From Dendrophyllia cribrosa (taxonomy: Eukaryota; Cnidaria; Anthozoa; Scleractinia; Dendrophylliidae), in the NCBI GenBank assembly GCA_024195265.1, contig JAJLRJ010000010.1:10746654-10810653 (forward strand): a stretch of 64,000 nucleotides of DNA. The letters run 5' to 3'. Within the stretch, counting starts at the first letter, position 1. Each line of letters opens with the position of its first letter. The position numbers were made by a program, and so were the translations under genes. The notes beneath the pieces were generated by a model. It saw only the letters and a list, made by a program, of their open reading frames with translations, did not search any database and was not told the DNA's origin. Of this stretch, positions 7,816 through 17,600 are shown piece after piece.

Positions 7816-8805
7816 ATGGAGGTCAAATTATCAAAGATCTATTACAGTCCGAAAGGGTACTGGAAAGGCCTTGCCGCTGTCAAAAAGCTAGCTGCAGCGG
7901 CCAAGGTCTCTGATGATGTCGCAAAGAAATGGCTGGTCAAACAAGCCCTTTGGCAAGTTTACCTCCCGGCGCCACGCCATATCCCTCGGCCCAAGTTTGA
8001 TGTCTCATTACCCAATGCAGTGCATCAAGCAGATCTTCTCTTCCTTCCCCACGACAAACTTCCCCGCGGGAGAAAGGTTTACAAATACGCATTAACCCTT
8101 GTTGATGTGGCTAGCCGTTACAAAGCAGCAGGGCCCTTAACTTCGAAAGAGTCTGATGAAGTGGCAAAAGCGTTTGCGCGGATTTACAGACGTGGGCCTT
8201 TGAAATGGCCTCAACTCCTGCAAGTTGACCCTGGGAAAGAGTTTATGGGGGCTGTGACAAAGGCCATGGAAAACAACAAAACGACCATTCGTCGCGGGAG
8301 GGTTGATATCCACAGAGACCAAGCAATTGTGGAGAGATTCAATCGCACCCTGGCTGAAAGACTGTTTGGTGATCAGTATGCCGTTGAAATGAATATGCCC
8401 TCTGACCGTTCGACTGCTTGGGTTAAAAGATTGCCAGAGGTTGTCTCGGCCTTGAACAATGAAGTAACAAGACTCACTGGCAAGAAGCCAAAGGATGCGA
8501 TCAAAGAGAAAGCAATATCCTCCAAGCCCGCGACTCCATATGCTAGGCCTGTGGGGGTTTATGAGAAGAAGCTCCCTCCCCGGGTGAGTGTGAGATATTT
8601 GTACCAACCTGGTGAGCTAGAAGGGGGTGGGAGGCGTGCGACCGATCCGATCTGGTCTTTGAAGGTCTACAACATTGAGAGAATTGTCACCAAGCCGAAT
8701 GAACCAGTGGTGTACTACCTTTACGATGGGCCCAAGAGAGGGTTTGTTCGTGAGGAGTTGATGGTTGTGCCGCCGGGCACTCAGTTACCCCCAGCTGGGC
8801 TCTAG
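7816..8805 (+). CDS. Retroviral-type DDE integrase (element A)
   Basis: 329 residues. The rve core shows Asp73 (QADLLFL), Asp138 (QVDPGKEF) and Glu173 (DQAIVERFNRTL), a D-D-x34-E set. Residues 1-65 form a basic N-terminal domain without a clear HHCC finger. The C-terminal ~80 residues are an SH3-like basic region; no chromodomain is seen, unlike the other integrase here. It inserts the element into host DNA. The ATG lies inside TATATATATG, so promoter box and start codon overlap. Its TAG overlaps the polymerase stop on the other strand at CTAG (8802-8805). All three catalytic residues are present. Confidence 0.9.
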   Translation: MEVKLSKIYYSPKGYWKGLAAVKKLAAAAKVSDDVAKKWLVKQALWQVYLPAPRHIPRPKFDVSLPNAVHQADLLFLPHDKLPRGRKVYKYALTLVDVASRYKAAGPLTSKESDEVAKAFARIYRRGPLKWPQLLQVDPGKEFMGAVTKAMENNKTTIRRGRVDIHRDQAIVERFNRTLAERLFGDQYAVEMNMPSDRSTAWVKRLPEVVSALNNEVTRLTGKKPKDAIKEKAISSKPATPYARPVGVYEKKLPPRVSVRYLYQPGELEGGGRRATDPIWSLKVYNIERIVTKPNEPVVYYLYDGPKRGFVREELMVVPPGTQLPPAGL

Positions 8806-11800
8806 CGCGGGTTAAGTATGTCTTTGTGCCCGTATGCCAGAGTGTGGACACCATCATCCTTGATCCAGCGCTTGGAGTCAAAGGGAGAGAGCGTTATCTT
8901 GGTGATGTGCTCGCCGAAGATTTGGTGGCCTTTGCTTCTGAGCCTGTCCATCCCGTGCTTCAAGGTTCTCCTGTCGAATAGGGCGTCCTTGTAATTCTGG
9001 TGGGTGATCTCTTTCTTTGTGACAACCTTGGTGGTGCCCTTTGCTTTCTTGAGGTTTTTGTCGTCATCCAGAAGGATGGAGTACATCTTCGAGCGAAGAC
9101 ACACAACCTCCGAGATCGGCTTACCCGCGCACTCGTCCTTCATCTTGCCGATGACCTGCTTGTTAAGCTGGCTGTGGAGCGGATGGTCCTTGGGATAGTC
9201 ACTTGTGTCATAGAGTTCGTCCCGAAGGTTCTCCATGTCTTTGTAGACATCCTCCGTATTGATCTCGAGGAGTAGAGAGTCTGTGTCTGTGTAGAGTAGG
9301 TCAAATCGCGTGCCATATTTAAGCTTGAGATGATTGTAATAGAAGTCGTACATCAGTGTTTTAGATAGATCAAGGATGCACATGCCTGTGTAAACTGGGC
9401 GGTTGAAGAGGATTTTCTCCCTCTGCATCTGGATCCCCGCCAGATTGCTTCCAAAGATCGCTGCTCTAGTAAACAGTAGGCTTGCGATAAGCTTTCTAAT
9501 CTTGCCTTGCTCGTGCGGCCGGACAAACTTCATGTCGATTCGATTTCTGAGGTTCTCCATTGTCTCACCGAAGACGGAGTTGTTCATGAGCTTGAAGAAG
9601 TTCTTCTCGAAGTCGGAAGTGGCCTTCTTCCTGAGCTCGGTGTTCAGGGAGATGTATGGCTCCATCCACGCCCTCTGCTCAAACTTGAGGATTTTGTGGA
9701 TTTTCGTCAACTTCATTCCAAGATCCAGGTACTGCTGAAATGTCCTGTAATGCAACACGTACCGAGATTTATCGCGTAGTGTAAGGAGCAGCTTCTTTGT
9801 CTTGTCCCCTGGCTGCCCCTCTACCAAGGCCCTTTGATAAGGTGACATCCATTCCTTTGAGACGACTTGCTTTTCTGGGGATAGAGGATAAGCGTTGTGC
9901 TCATTGTGCAGCTCCTCTGGGTACTCAAGGTCAACCTCGAGGATGTAACCGATCTTTCTGTTTGACCTCCATTTCCTGATCTGGTGAACTGTTGGAAAGA
10001 CAGGGCACCATGCGAAGTTGCCAACTGGGAGAGGCTGACTCATGGCCCATCCATAGAGATTGTTCGCGTCGAGATACATGATGTAACTTGACTCTTCGTT
10101 GGTGCTATAGTCGCGAAGATATTTATTGTTGGCCTTGCAGTGGCGCCTGCTCTCCATGGATATACCGCCCCGCAAGCCTCTTTCAACAAAGAGGTGCATG
10201 TTGACGTCTGTGAGCAGCTCCAGGTTGACTCCCGTATACTTGAGAAGGGCATCCCAGGAAAGGCCCGGGCTTGTATAGTAGTGTGCCGGGTCGATCTTGT
10301 AGTGCCGCTGACATGTTTTTCTGAAGTTCTCGAAAACATCAGCCAGAAGAAGCATATCTGTCTCAAGATAGAGGTCGTGGTAATCTCCAAGCGTCTTGCA
10401 TCCAAATACCTCCCACACTTTTTGCGCGTGGGCGTATTCTTTATCTGAGATGCCTTCCTTCTTGAGCTCGCTGTAGAAGGCATCCTTCGGTGGGAGAGAG
10501 GCCTCATCGAATCGAGTCCAAGAGTCCATGTATTCGTAGGGGTAAGTCCCTTTTTGCAGGAGAAGGCTGCGCTTGGCTTGGTTCTTCTCGTGGCTTGCCG
10601 TGATTGTGAAGGACTCTGGCTTGTTTGCTTCAACCAGGGCGCTTAGGCTTGACTGCATGAACTGCAAGCTGTCATCGAACCTCAGCTTGCCAAGAGAGAA
10701 AGAGATGTATTTCTCCATGTTGTTTGGGATGCATTTCAAATCGGAATGCACATCCGCAATTCCACTCATGATGTGGTGTGCATAATAACCCTTCAAGTTG
10801 TGAAAGATTACCGGGATTATTTCCGTTTTCGGGTTGGTGCGGAAATAATTTATGTTGCAAGCACTGTGAGCCGCACCCCGATATTTGCCTGTGATGTGGC
10901 AATGATCTTTTACTGCATCCCAAACAGAGTCTTGGATAAGGGACTCTCCACAGAAGAGGCAATCGGTCTGCTCTAATGAATTCTCAGGGGGGGCCTTCCT
11001 TTGGTTTCTTGGTCCGATAAATGGGAACACTTCCATTTCACCATCATAGTGCTGGATAAAAACTTTGAATGTCTTTTTGTAGCATTTGTTGGTGTACCGA
11101 TGAACGAAGCCAAAATATTCTCCTGTGTCTGGGTGATAGACCTCAATGGCATCCCTGTAGTTATCCTTGATGAGAGTCTTATCACAGATGTGGCAATCTG
11201 TTGCATTGTCGAAATTTGCCCAGTCTGCTCTTCTCATGGAGAGTGGTGCCTGGCGTTGCAGCTCGTCTCTGATCTCTACTTCCAGCTGCTGAAGGCTGTT
11301 AAGAAAGCCTGGCACAGCGTCCTCTCCTCTGTATAGATAAGGACCCTTTGTCTCTCCATCAGAGCGAACAGCTAACATGCAGAACCCGCAGGGTTTATGT
11401 ACGGATGTTGCAGTGGTGCTGCTCTGTTGGGGATCTGGTATGCAACCGTGGACTTTTTCGACAATGCTTTCGAAGTCGGCATATATGACCCAAGGCTTCT
11501 TCATCTGATTCTGGAAGTTCTTGAAGTAAAGGAAGTTTTCACTTTCTTTTGGCATTTCAGCTCGTACCGGCCTGCCGCTGACTCCCCTGCAGTAGAAGAG
11601 ATGATCGGTGAGAACCCGTTCTGAACAAAATGCTTGGAGGCACCTGTCACAGTGATGCATACGGCGCCCTACGTTGTACTCACTGTGTAGGAGCCTGCTC
11701 ATGCTCTTGATGTAGCAGTAATGCGAGGTGTGCCTGTTTGTGAGCATCATCAGATTGATCCTTTGCAGATTGGGGTCCTCTAACCCACTGACTCTGATTA

Positions 11801-12551
11801 CAACCACCCTATTGTTCTGATATCCATAAATGTTGATTGCAAGGTTGTTTTGACGCTCAACCTTGGATATCTGACTCAGTGGTGTTGGAAAATCGATTCC
11901 AGTGAAGTCTAGGCCATCATCAGTGGGATAACTACCTGGCCGGTCTGAGTGAGCATTTACAGGGAACAATGCCGACCGCAGTGCCCAGCGGAGACACCGG
12001 TTGTCATTGTTCTTCACATTGATGATAGCCTGCTTTGACCTGAGTTTTGATGGGGTTGGTATAAATGTACCACCTCGTAGTGGTTGATACATCCCGAACT
12101 CAAGGTAAACAGTTTTGATTTTATCAATCACCCAACCAGAACCTATCTGCTGCCATCTGGCAATCTCTTCCTTAAAACCATTGACAATGCCTTCCAGGAT
12201 GCCCTCCTCTCGTAGCTTATAGAGATGTGTTACAATCAGTGGGTTAACGTTCCAAAAGAAGTGATCAATTTCTCGATTGCCATCGCCTTCCATTGAAAAG
12301 TGAACATCGAATGACAAAGTGACCTTCGCCCCACCAAGCTCTGTAACTTCGCGTGTTATTGTCTGGATAATAGCCGTCCTATTAGCTATGAAGAATGAAT
12401 TGAGGTCCTTGATTTGGTAGTCATCAGGGACGTTCATCTTGTAGCCATGCAACCAATCACCAAAGTAGTCTTGGTTCCTTGGGTTAAAGCCAAGACCTTG
12501 AGCCGCCATGTTCATATTGATCTGCTGTGCCATTGCCATGTGGGTGGGCAT
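8802..12551 (-). CDS. Protein-primed family B DNA polymerase with embedded HNH/EndoVII-like segment
   Basis: 1249 residues from ATG 12551; the frame runs further upstream without another ATG. In order: an N-terminal segment with DNRCLRWALR (an OTU-like block common in these polymerases); a Cys/His finger near residue 300; ExoI YADFES near 360; a CHIC...C pair near 455; a Cys/His block with DHCHITGKYRGAAH near 555 that matches recombination endonuclease VII; ExoII FHNLKGYYAHH near 590; motif A YLDANNLYG near 829; motif B KLMNNSVFGE near 990; motif C YTDTDS near 1089. It replicates the element from a terminal protein primer. In ExoII the usual Asp after GY is Tyr, so proofreading may be weak. 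The frame is intact. Confidence 0.92.
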   Translation of the reverse strand: MPTHMAMAQQINMNMAAQGLGFNPRNQDYFGDWLHGYKMNVPDDYQIKDLNSFFIANRTAIIQTITREVTELGGAKVTLSFDVHFSMEGDGNREIDHFFWNVNPLIVTHLYKLREEGILEGIVNGFKEEIARWQQIGSGWVIDKIKTVYLEFGMYQPLRGGTFIPTPSKLRSKQAIINVKNNDNRCLRWALRSALFPVNAHSDRPGSYPTDDGLDFTGIDFPTPLSQISKVERQNNLAINIYGYQNNRVVVIRVSGLEDPNLQRINLMMLTNRHTSHYCYIKSMSRLLHSEYNVGRRMHHCDRCLQAFCSERVLTDHLFYCRGVSGRPVRAEMPKESENFLYFKNFQNQMKKPWVIYADFESIVEKVHGCIPDPQQSSTTATSVHKPCGFCMLAVRSDGETKGPYLYRGEDAVPGFLNSLQQLEVEIRDELQRQAPLSMRRADWANFDNATDCHICDKTLIKDNYRDAIEVYHPDTGEYFGFVHRYTNKCYKKTFKVFIQHYDGEMEVFPFIGPRNQRKAPPENSLEQTDCLFCGESLIQDSVWDAVKDHCHITGKYRGAAHSACNINYFRTNPKTEIIPVIFHNLKGYYAHHIMSGIADVHSDLKCIPNNMEKYISFSLGKLRFDDSLQFMQSSLSALVEANKPESFTITASHEKNQAKRSLLLQKGTYPYEYMDSWTRFDEASLPPKDAFYSELKKEGISDKEYAHAQKVWEVFGCKTLGDYHDLYLETDMLLLADVFENFRKTCQRHYKIDPAHYYTSPGLSWDALLKYTGVNLELLTDVNMHLFVERGLRGGISMESRRHCKANNKYLRDYSTNEESSYIMYLDANNLYGWAMSQPLPVGNFAWCPVFPTVHQIRKWRSNRKIGYILEVDLEYPEELHNEHNAYPLSPEKQVVSKEWMSPYQRALVEGQPGDKTKKLLLTLRDKSRYVLHYRTFQQYLDLGMKLTKIHKILKFEQRAWMEPYISLNTELRKKATSDFEKNFFKLMNNSVFGETMENLRNRIDMKFVRPHEQGKIRKLIASLLFTRAAIFGSNLAGIQMQREKILFNRPVYTGMCILDLSKTLMYDFYYNHLKLKYGTRFDLLYTDTDSLLLEINTEDVYKDMENLRDELYDTSDYPKDHPLHSQLNKQVIGKMKDECAGKPISEVVCLRSKMYSILLDDDKNLKKAKGTTKVVTKKEITHQNYKDALFDRRTLKHGMDRLRSKGHQIFGEHITKITLSPFDSKRWIKDDGVHTLAYGHKDILNPR

Positions 12552-12566
12552 ATACAGTGGGTATGA

Positions 12567-12586
12567 TTTCTCCAATTGGTAATACC
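12567..12586 (-). promoter_or_regulatory. Shared 20-bp element before the polymerase gene
   Basis: On the minus strand GGTATTACCAATTGGAGAAA ends 15 bases before the ATG at 12551. The identical 20-mer occurs at 13116-13135 before the next minus-strand gene. It holds the palindrome CCAATTGG and is followed in both cases by CATAC and a TATA stretch. It differs from the TATATACC boxes of the plus-strand genes, so it is a candidate early-gene promoter. Confidence 0.55.
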
Positions 12587-12635
12587 CCTAGGTTGTGTGT
12601 ATATATGCACCATATGAAAATGCAGGCGCTTATAG

Positions 12636-13091
12636 TTATGACAAAATGGCGTCCACTGCACCCGCTGCGCCCATGGCTAACACATTGAAGCAGGTTAACG
12701 TGCCCTCGGTGTCTGCGATGGTATTCGCGATGTCCATGGCGCGCACAATGCGCACCGTCTTGGCATCAGGGGTGGCGTAACTGTCGAACACCATCTCAAA
12801 CGTACGTTTGAAAACATCAATAGGGCCTAGGCAAACTGCCCGGTGTCTTCCCATAACTATTTCCGGCGAGAAGTAGTCAAGGCATTCTCTGCATCTTTGT
12901 GATGAACAGTGGCCAAGGTGACCGAACTCACGCCAATAAAAATGGTTTTTAATTGAGCGTAAAACAGCTTTCATCCTGTCACGATGAAGGTTTTTTGCAG
13001 ACAAGTCAAGGACGTAGTCTTGAATCATGTCTGGCAAATAATCCCAATATGAGTCACCGAAAAGAGGCCAATCAGTGTCAACATTTGCCAT
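12636..13091 (-). CDS. Unknown 151-aa protein, F-box-like N-terminus, Cys-rich middle
   Basis: The ATG at 13091 lies six bases after TATATACAG on the minus strand and 24 bases after the shared 20-bp element; an upstream ATG at 13259 would add a low-complexity stretch over the terminal repeat and is less likely. The N-terminal region (DYLPDMIQDYVLDLSAK) resembles an F-box-type helix pair. The middle has CSSQRCREC and a further Cys, a possible metal site. The C-terminus is mildly hydrophobic. It pairs with the polymerase by shared promoter, so an early regulatory or host-interaction role is plausible but unproven. Confidence 0.6.
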   Translation of the reverse strand: MANVDTDWPLFGDSYWDYLPDMIQDYVLDLSAKNLHRDRMKAVLRSIKNHFYWREFGHLGHCSSQRCRECLDYFSPEIVMGRHRAVCLGPIDVFKRTFEMVFDSYATPDAKTVRIVRAMDIANTIADTEGTLTCFNVLAMGAAGAVDAILS

Positions 13092-13115
13092 GTTACTGTA
13101 TATAGGAGTATGAGC

Positions 13116-13135
13116 TTTCTCCAATTGGTAATACC
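13116..13135 (-). promoter_or_regulatory. Second copy of the shared 20-bp promoter element
   Basis: GGTATTACCAATTGGAGAAA on the minus strand, identical to 12567-12586, 24 bases before the ATG at 13091, with CATAC and TATATAC between. Confidence 0.55.
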
Positions 13136-13268
13136 CCCCTGGGGTGGTGGTCTCGTGTCGGGCCTCTGTACAATTGCCATGTGGGTTGTGGTTGGGTGGT
13201 GGACTAGTGCCGGGCCAGCATTCACCAGTGCAATTGGTGGTCTCGTACCGGACCAGCATTTACAGTGT

Positions 13269-13428
13269 GTAGTATAGGGGGTTGGTGCATTCGGGACCGC
13301 CCAAAATAAGCCCCCAAAGGCCGGAATTGCCTCCCCCACGGATGAATGCAATGAATCCGTGGGGGAGGTAATTCGGGCCTTTGGGGGCTTATTTTGGGCG
13401 GTCCTGAATCACCAACCCCCTATACTAC
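13269..13428. repeat. Terminal palindrome of element A
   Basis: Two arms of about 80 bases are inverted copies with a few differences: AGTATAGGGGGTTGGTG near 13271 is matched by CACCAACCCCCTATACT ending 13428. The centre lies near 13348. The end of the element can therefore fold on itself. In other Polintons the terminus is a simple inverted repeat with the far end, so a second inverted copy inside one end is unusual. Confidence 0.85.
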
Positions 13429-13429
13429 T

Positions 13430-14796
13430 ACATGAGATCTATCCATCTATGCCAGCCAGCCAGTCCAAGATGGCGTCCAAACCCTGAAATCATATGGTAT
13501 CGCGATCGATACCCGCGGGACATCGTAAAAAAAGTATGCGTCCAGCGCAATTACTCGTGGTGTAGCCGACGAGTTATGTTTTCGGCTCTGAATCTTCTTT
13601 TTTTTATTTGTGGCACATTAATGCATACACATTTATTCACGCATATGTTAGTTTCACTGGGATGATTAGTTTACACATATGCACGCGACCTCGTGATCTC
13701 GCTCTTGATTTCAAGATGGCGGCAACATTTTGATCTCCGTGTGTTGATTCGAGAAGCAGAAGGAACAATTTCTACATCATAGTTTTCAAGACACTGCAAG
13801 GCGTTTGATGTTGTGTTCACCGCTTATTGCTGTGGGATTTATGTTCCTGCAAGTTTTGTGTTTTACATAAGAATTAACTTGCCATTTGCGAAGCGATCGA
13901 GATCTCAAGTGTCGGCTACTGAATGTAATGAATGTAGTGTAGTCTTATTTTGTAGAAATAATTTTATGTTTCTTCGTAAAAAAAAGTACTCAACAAACTC
14001 GGGAATCAATACTGCGATGGGTTAAAGACGCTACGAGTTCAAGCTTTGTGTAGCTTCTTGTTTCAGAACAGGGCCCACGGTTGACCGATTTCTGGATAAA
14101 GTCACAACAATAGAATAAAGAACCAGGAAAGATAAACAACTGGTCTTCCAAATTACATAACAAACAAGCAATAAATTATACTCTGTAACTGAATGATATA
14201 CAAACTTGTAGATGATTATTATGAGTTTATTTTCATTTCAGGAACAGATCCATTGGCGCCACAAGCTGGCCTTTAGGGAGGTCACCGCGGTAAATAACTT
14301 TCGTCGCGTAAAAATTAATGACAAAAATCGCCACAGGTTTTCCTTCAATGTGAAATGTTTTGGGTCGCAACTTTAAAAATAGAGTATCTAACTTAACACT
14401 TTTGCTAGAGGTTGCGCATGCCAACTTCGTTATAAAGCATCAAAACTTTACGCGCCATATAAACTAACAGTGCTAGTGTTGAGTTACCTGTAAGGTTAAA
14501 AAAAAACAAGGAATCATGACAAATATTGTTAGGTGTTTATACAAATCTACACAAGTTTACTTGAGTGGGACGTTATCATTATTCTTTGATTCATATAATA
14601 AACTATAACCAAATATAAGAAGAATAATAATTTACTAATTTATATGGCGCATTACTATAAGAATAATCTAATGCGCATAACAATATATGAGAAAATTAAA
14701 AATGAAAACTGTCACTTAATTTGTAAAATTTGATGAAATGATTACAATAAAAATATACTATAAAATTAGATTAATTAAGTAAAAATAGCACTAATA
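13430..14796. other. Host DNA without recognisable genes
   Basis: Moderately AT-rich. No long frame, repeat array or RNA gene is seen. The flank of element A starts here with ACATGA. Confidence 0.5.
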
Positions 14797-15001
14797 TTAA
14801 AAATAAGCCTGATTAAAAAGATGCGTTTTCAGTTTCTGCTTAAAATTTGATATTATGTTAATATCTCTAATGTCACGTGGCAGCGCATTCCAGAGCTTCG
14901 GCGCTGCCACAAAGAAAGATCGGTCCCCAAGCGTCACTCTAGTCCGGCGTGATGGTCTTGCTATATAACTACTTAGGCACTCATATGTATAGATAGGCTA
15001 G
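14797..15001 (-). pseudogene. LINE reverse-transcriptase C-terminal fragment
   Basis: The minus strand reads a typical non-LTR retrotransposon tail: SFFVAAPKLWNALPRDIRD followed by FKQKLKTHLF and a TAA at 14797-14799. The ALW..LP..IR...FK..LKTHLF pattern marks the end of CR1/Jockey-type ORF2. About 65 residues remain; the rest is absent (5' truncation). Confidence 0.7.
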
Positions 15002-16562
15002 CCTCACAGCAGAGATTCCATGCAGGAAAGAGTTCATTCCACTAAAATAAACTTTTTAAAATTTATCATTTTCAAGGAATAGTTCACTGTCTTTTAAAAC
15101 ACGTTCAAGTTTAATAAACCCCGGAACAGTTTTTTTAATCTCAGCATGCGAAATTAACAACCAAACCCGCGGTGAATACACCAGTACAGAGACGTAGCAA
15201 AACAACTTTTACTCATTTTACAATTATAAGTATCACTAATTTTGGAACACAACAAAAAATTCCGCACTAAACTTTTGAAAACGTGACATCTTCAATTATC
15301 TTGACATCTTCAATTATGCAAATCATTTCTTCTTTGAGCGAACTTTCAGAGAAAACCCCATCAAACTCGCAGAAATAAACACAGGACTCTGTCAGACAAA
15401 CACGTTATGCAAACGAATACTACTTTGCTTTTAAAAGCAACACATGTAATACATGCAATACACATACCTCTAGTTTTCTAACATGTGACTGCTATAACCT
15501 ATAACCTACCAAAAAACTATTGACATCAGGAAGAATCTTTCAGTGAAAAAATTACGTAAATCCACAGTAAAAAGATATGATTAACTTTTTCCACTCGGAT
15601 TGTTCGCGACACACAAAAAAGTGAAATATTAACTTTTAAAAAGATTACCCATAATCGAGAAAATTAGGTTTCCTGCTTTAAAATCTCTTGATTGATATCT
15701 GCAATAATGTGCTTGTATTAAACGCCCGACGAAGATAAGTATCGCGATTTCGCGCGAATTTGTACTGTTCGCGCCATCTGGATTGTCGTGATCACATTAA
15801 TATCATTCAGCGTATACAGGCATAGACGTGCACATTGAGCTCTCTACTTGGTTTGACAGCTCAGTGGACAAAGTATTACATCCATAATCGCAAGATCCTG
15901 AGTTCACAATTCACTCGTTATTTTGCAAAGTCACAATGTTTGAATTCATTTATGAGACATAGGAAAACAACCATAATTGTATTTGACAACCTATTTTGAC
16001 TTATACCATTTGTTCCCTACAAAAAAAATAGAAAACATTGACAATTTTGAAATTACCACTAGTCGTGCTTCTGTTACACTCCCACGGATATTAAAAGGCA
16101 AACGTTCCTGTTAATAATTCAATGTCACTGTTCTTTTGTATAATTTTGCAATTTTTAAAGGGCAAGTCAAATTTCGTCTTGGTAAGCGTATACATACAGC
16201 GTGCTTGTCTCGGGTCATGGCTTAAATGTTATCCTGGACTTGGACAGTTGACGAGTTTCAAAAAAGCTAAATATAAATATGGATACCTGAGAATGTACCA
16301 AAAAAATAATAAAGCTGGGCGAAGAGAGATACATGCTGAATGAGAAGTAAGAAAAAAATTGTTAAAGACACAATAATGTAAAAAGTTACATGTATTGTAC
16401 ACAGTATACGGTACGTAAATTTTACAAGACACCACAATTGTATAATGTGATGATATATGTAGAAATTTCAGTGAGAGTGAGAGAAATGACCCGCAAAACC
16501 TGGGTGTCTGTCTGCACGGGTTTTACAATTTCATTCTGTTCAAGTACACCAAATGAACTTAC
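15002..16562. other. AT-rich host DNA, no gene seen
   Basis: No frame with recognisable protein content, no array and no RNA gene. Probably intronic or intergenic relative to the Ig exon downstream. Confidence 0.4.
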
Positions 16563-16805
16563 TTTGAACAGCAATGGAGACATCTCTGCCGATTGGATTG
16601 CCCATGCCATTATCAGCAGTACATCTGTAGGCTCCTTCATCCTTTACACCAGTGATGGTTAAAGGAAAGGTGACAACACTGTTATCAGAAACTCTTTTCC
16701 AGGTGATGTTTGGTGTTGGCCTACCATTCGCTGTACAGTTTAGAGTCACAACATCACCCACAGTCACTGTTTGGTTATCAGAGATGTCAGTGATGTTTGG
16801 TGGAT
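16563..16805 (-). CDS. Immunoglobulin (I-set) domain exon of a host gene
   Basis: A 243-bp exon on the minus strand with acceptor TTTGTAG before 16805 and donor GTAAGT after 16563. It encodes one Ig domain: PPNI start, VTLNCTANGRPTPNITW (first Cys and Trp), then DEGAYRCTADNGMG (D.G.Y.C) and a final strand. The exon-per-domain layout and ...TLNC...W...Y.C spacing fit cell-surface Ig proteins of animals. Other exons are not found in the window, so the gene identity is open. Confidence 0.7.
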
Positions 16806-17600
16806 CTACAAAGTAAGTGAAAGTAACAGAATAAAAAAATATTTTATATACATGTGAGCTGGTATAAAGAGGGAAATTGATTTTACATGATTACATGATT
16901 GCATACCGTAATAAAATAATGATATCTGGTAAACAAGTAGCCCGTTAGGGTTCAGAAGTGAGCTGTTTGGTCCCAGCTTTAACACTTTTAGAGGAAGAGT
17001 TTTAAACTCAGTGGATTTTGCTTCGAAAACGATAAATTAAAGTTAGCATCCACAATTCACAGGCATAAGTCCAATCCACAATCCTAAAGTTCAAACCACA
17101 ATCCATTATTTATAGTCCAGTCCACATTTACATTTCACTTTCCATATCCCAAAGTCCTGATTTCACCATACCATTCACATTCTAGAGTATCAATGACACA
17201 TTCCACTACAATCTTTTTTACGCTGATGGGCTTGGTACCTAGCAAAAAACGTATCATTTTACAACGCCGTTTACACGTGTTAGCTTCAAGGAAAATGTAG
17301 AGAAGGCAAGTACAGTAAATTGGCAAAATATAAAAAAACTTATGTTAGGAAAGGCCTCCAAATATTGGCACTGAATCCGATCAATCGAAATCGGGTCCGA
17401 TTTTTTTCACGATTGTTCGAAATCGGCATCAGTTAGTATCAACTATGGTCTTACGTGTAATGCTGCTTCTGATTCCGATAAAATCTGTCCCGATTCAATT
17501 GGGAACAATTTGACCTTTGTGTTATCGATTTGTGACATAACTCAATCGGCACGATGAAGTTAAAAATAAAACAAGAACGCTACGAATAGTGAAATCGGGC
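16806..17600. other. Host DNA, probably intron
   Basis: No coding frame recognised. Contains several imperfect copies of a CGAAATCGG motif (17380-17600). Confidence 0.35.

Larger units (their letters stand above)
1..13429. mobile_element. Polinton/Maverick-type element A (right part; left end outside window)
   Basis: Integrase, protein-primed PolB, packaging ATPase and a set of virion-type genes lie together without host introns, which is the Polinton/adintovirus gene set. The right end is placed at 13429 because the sequence there, read inward, is AGTAGTATAGGG, the same terminal string as the complete element at 41687-56728. A left terminus and target duplication cannot be seen; ACATGA at 13430-13435 would be the candidate right-hand target copy. 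Gene order: ORF1 (+), coiled-coil protein (-), capsid candidate to integrase (+), polymerase and a small gene (-). It carries at least one nonsense codon and one frameshift. Confidence 0.85.

Noticed and set aside
12552..12575. Polymerase start at 12575
   Set aside because: That codon is TTG; the first ATG is at 12551.
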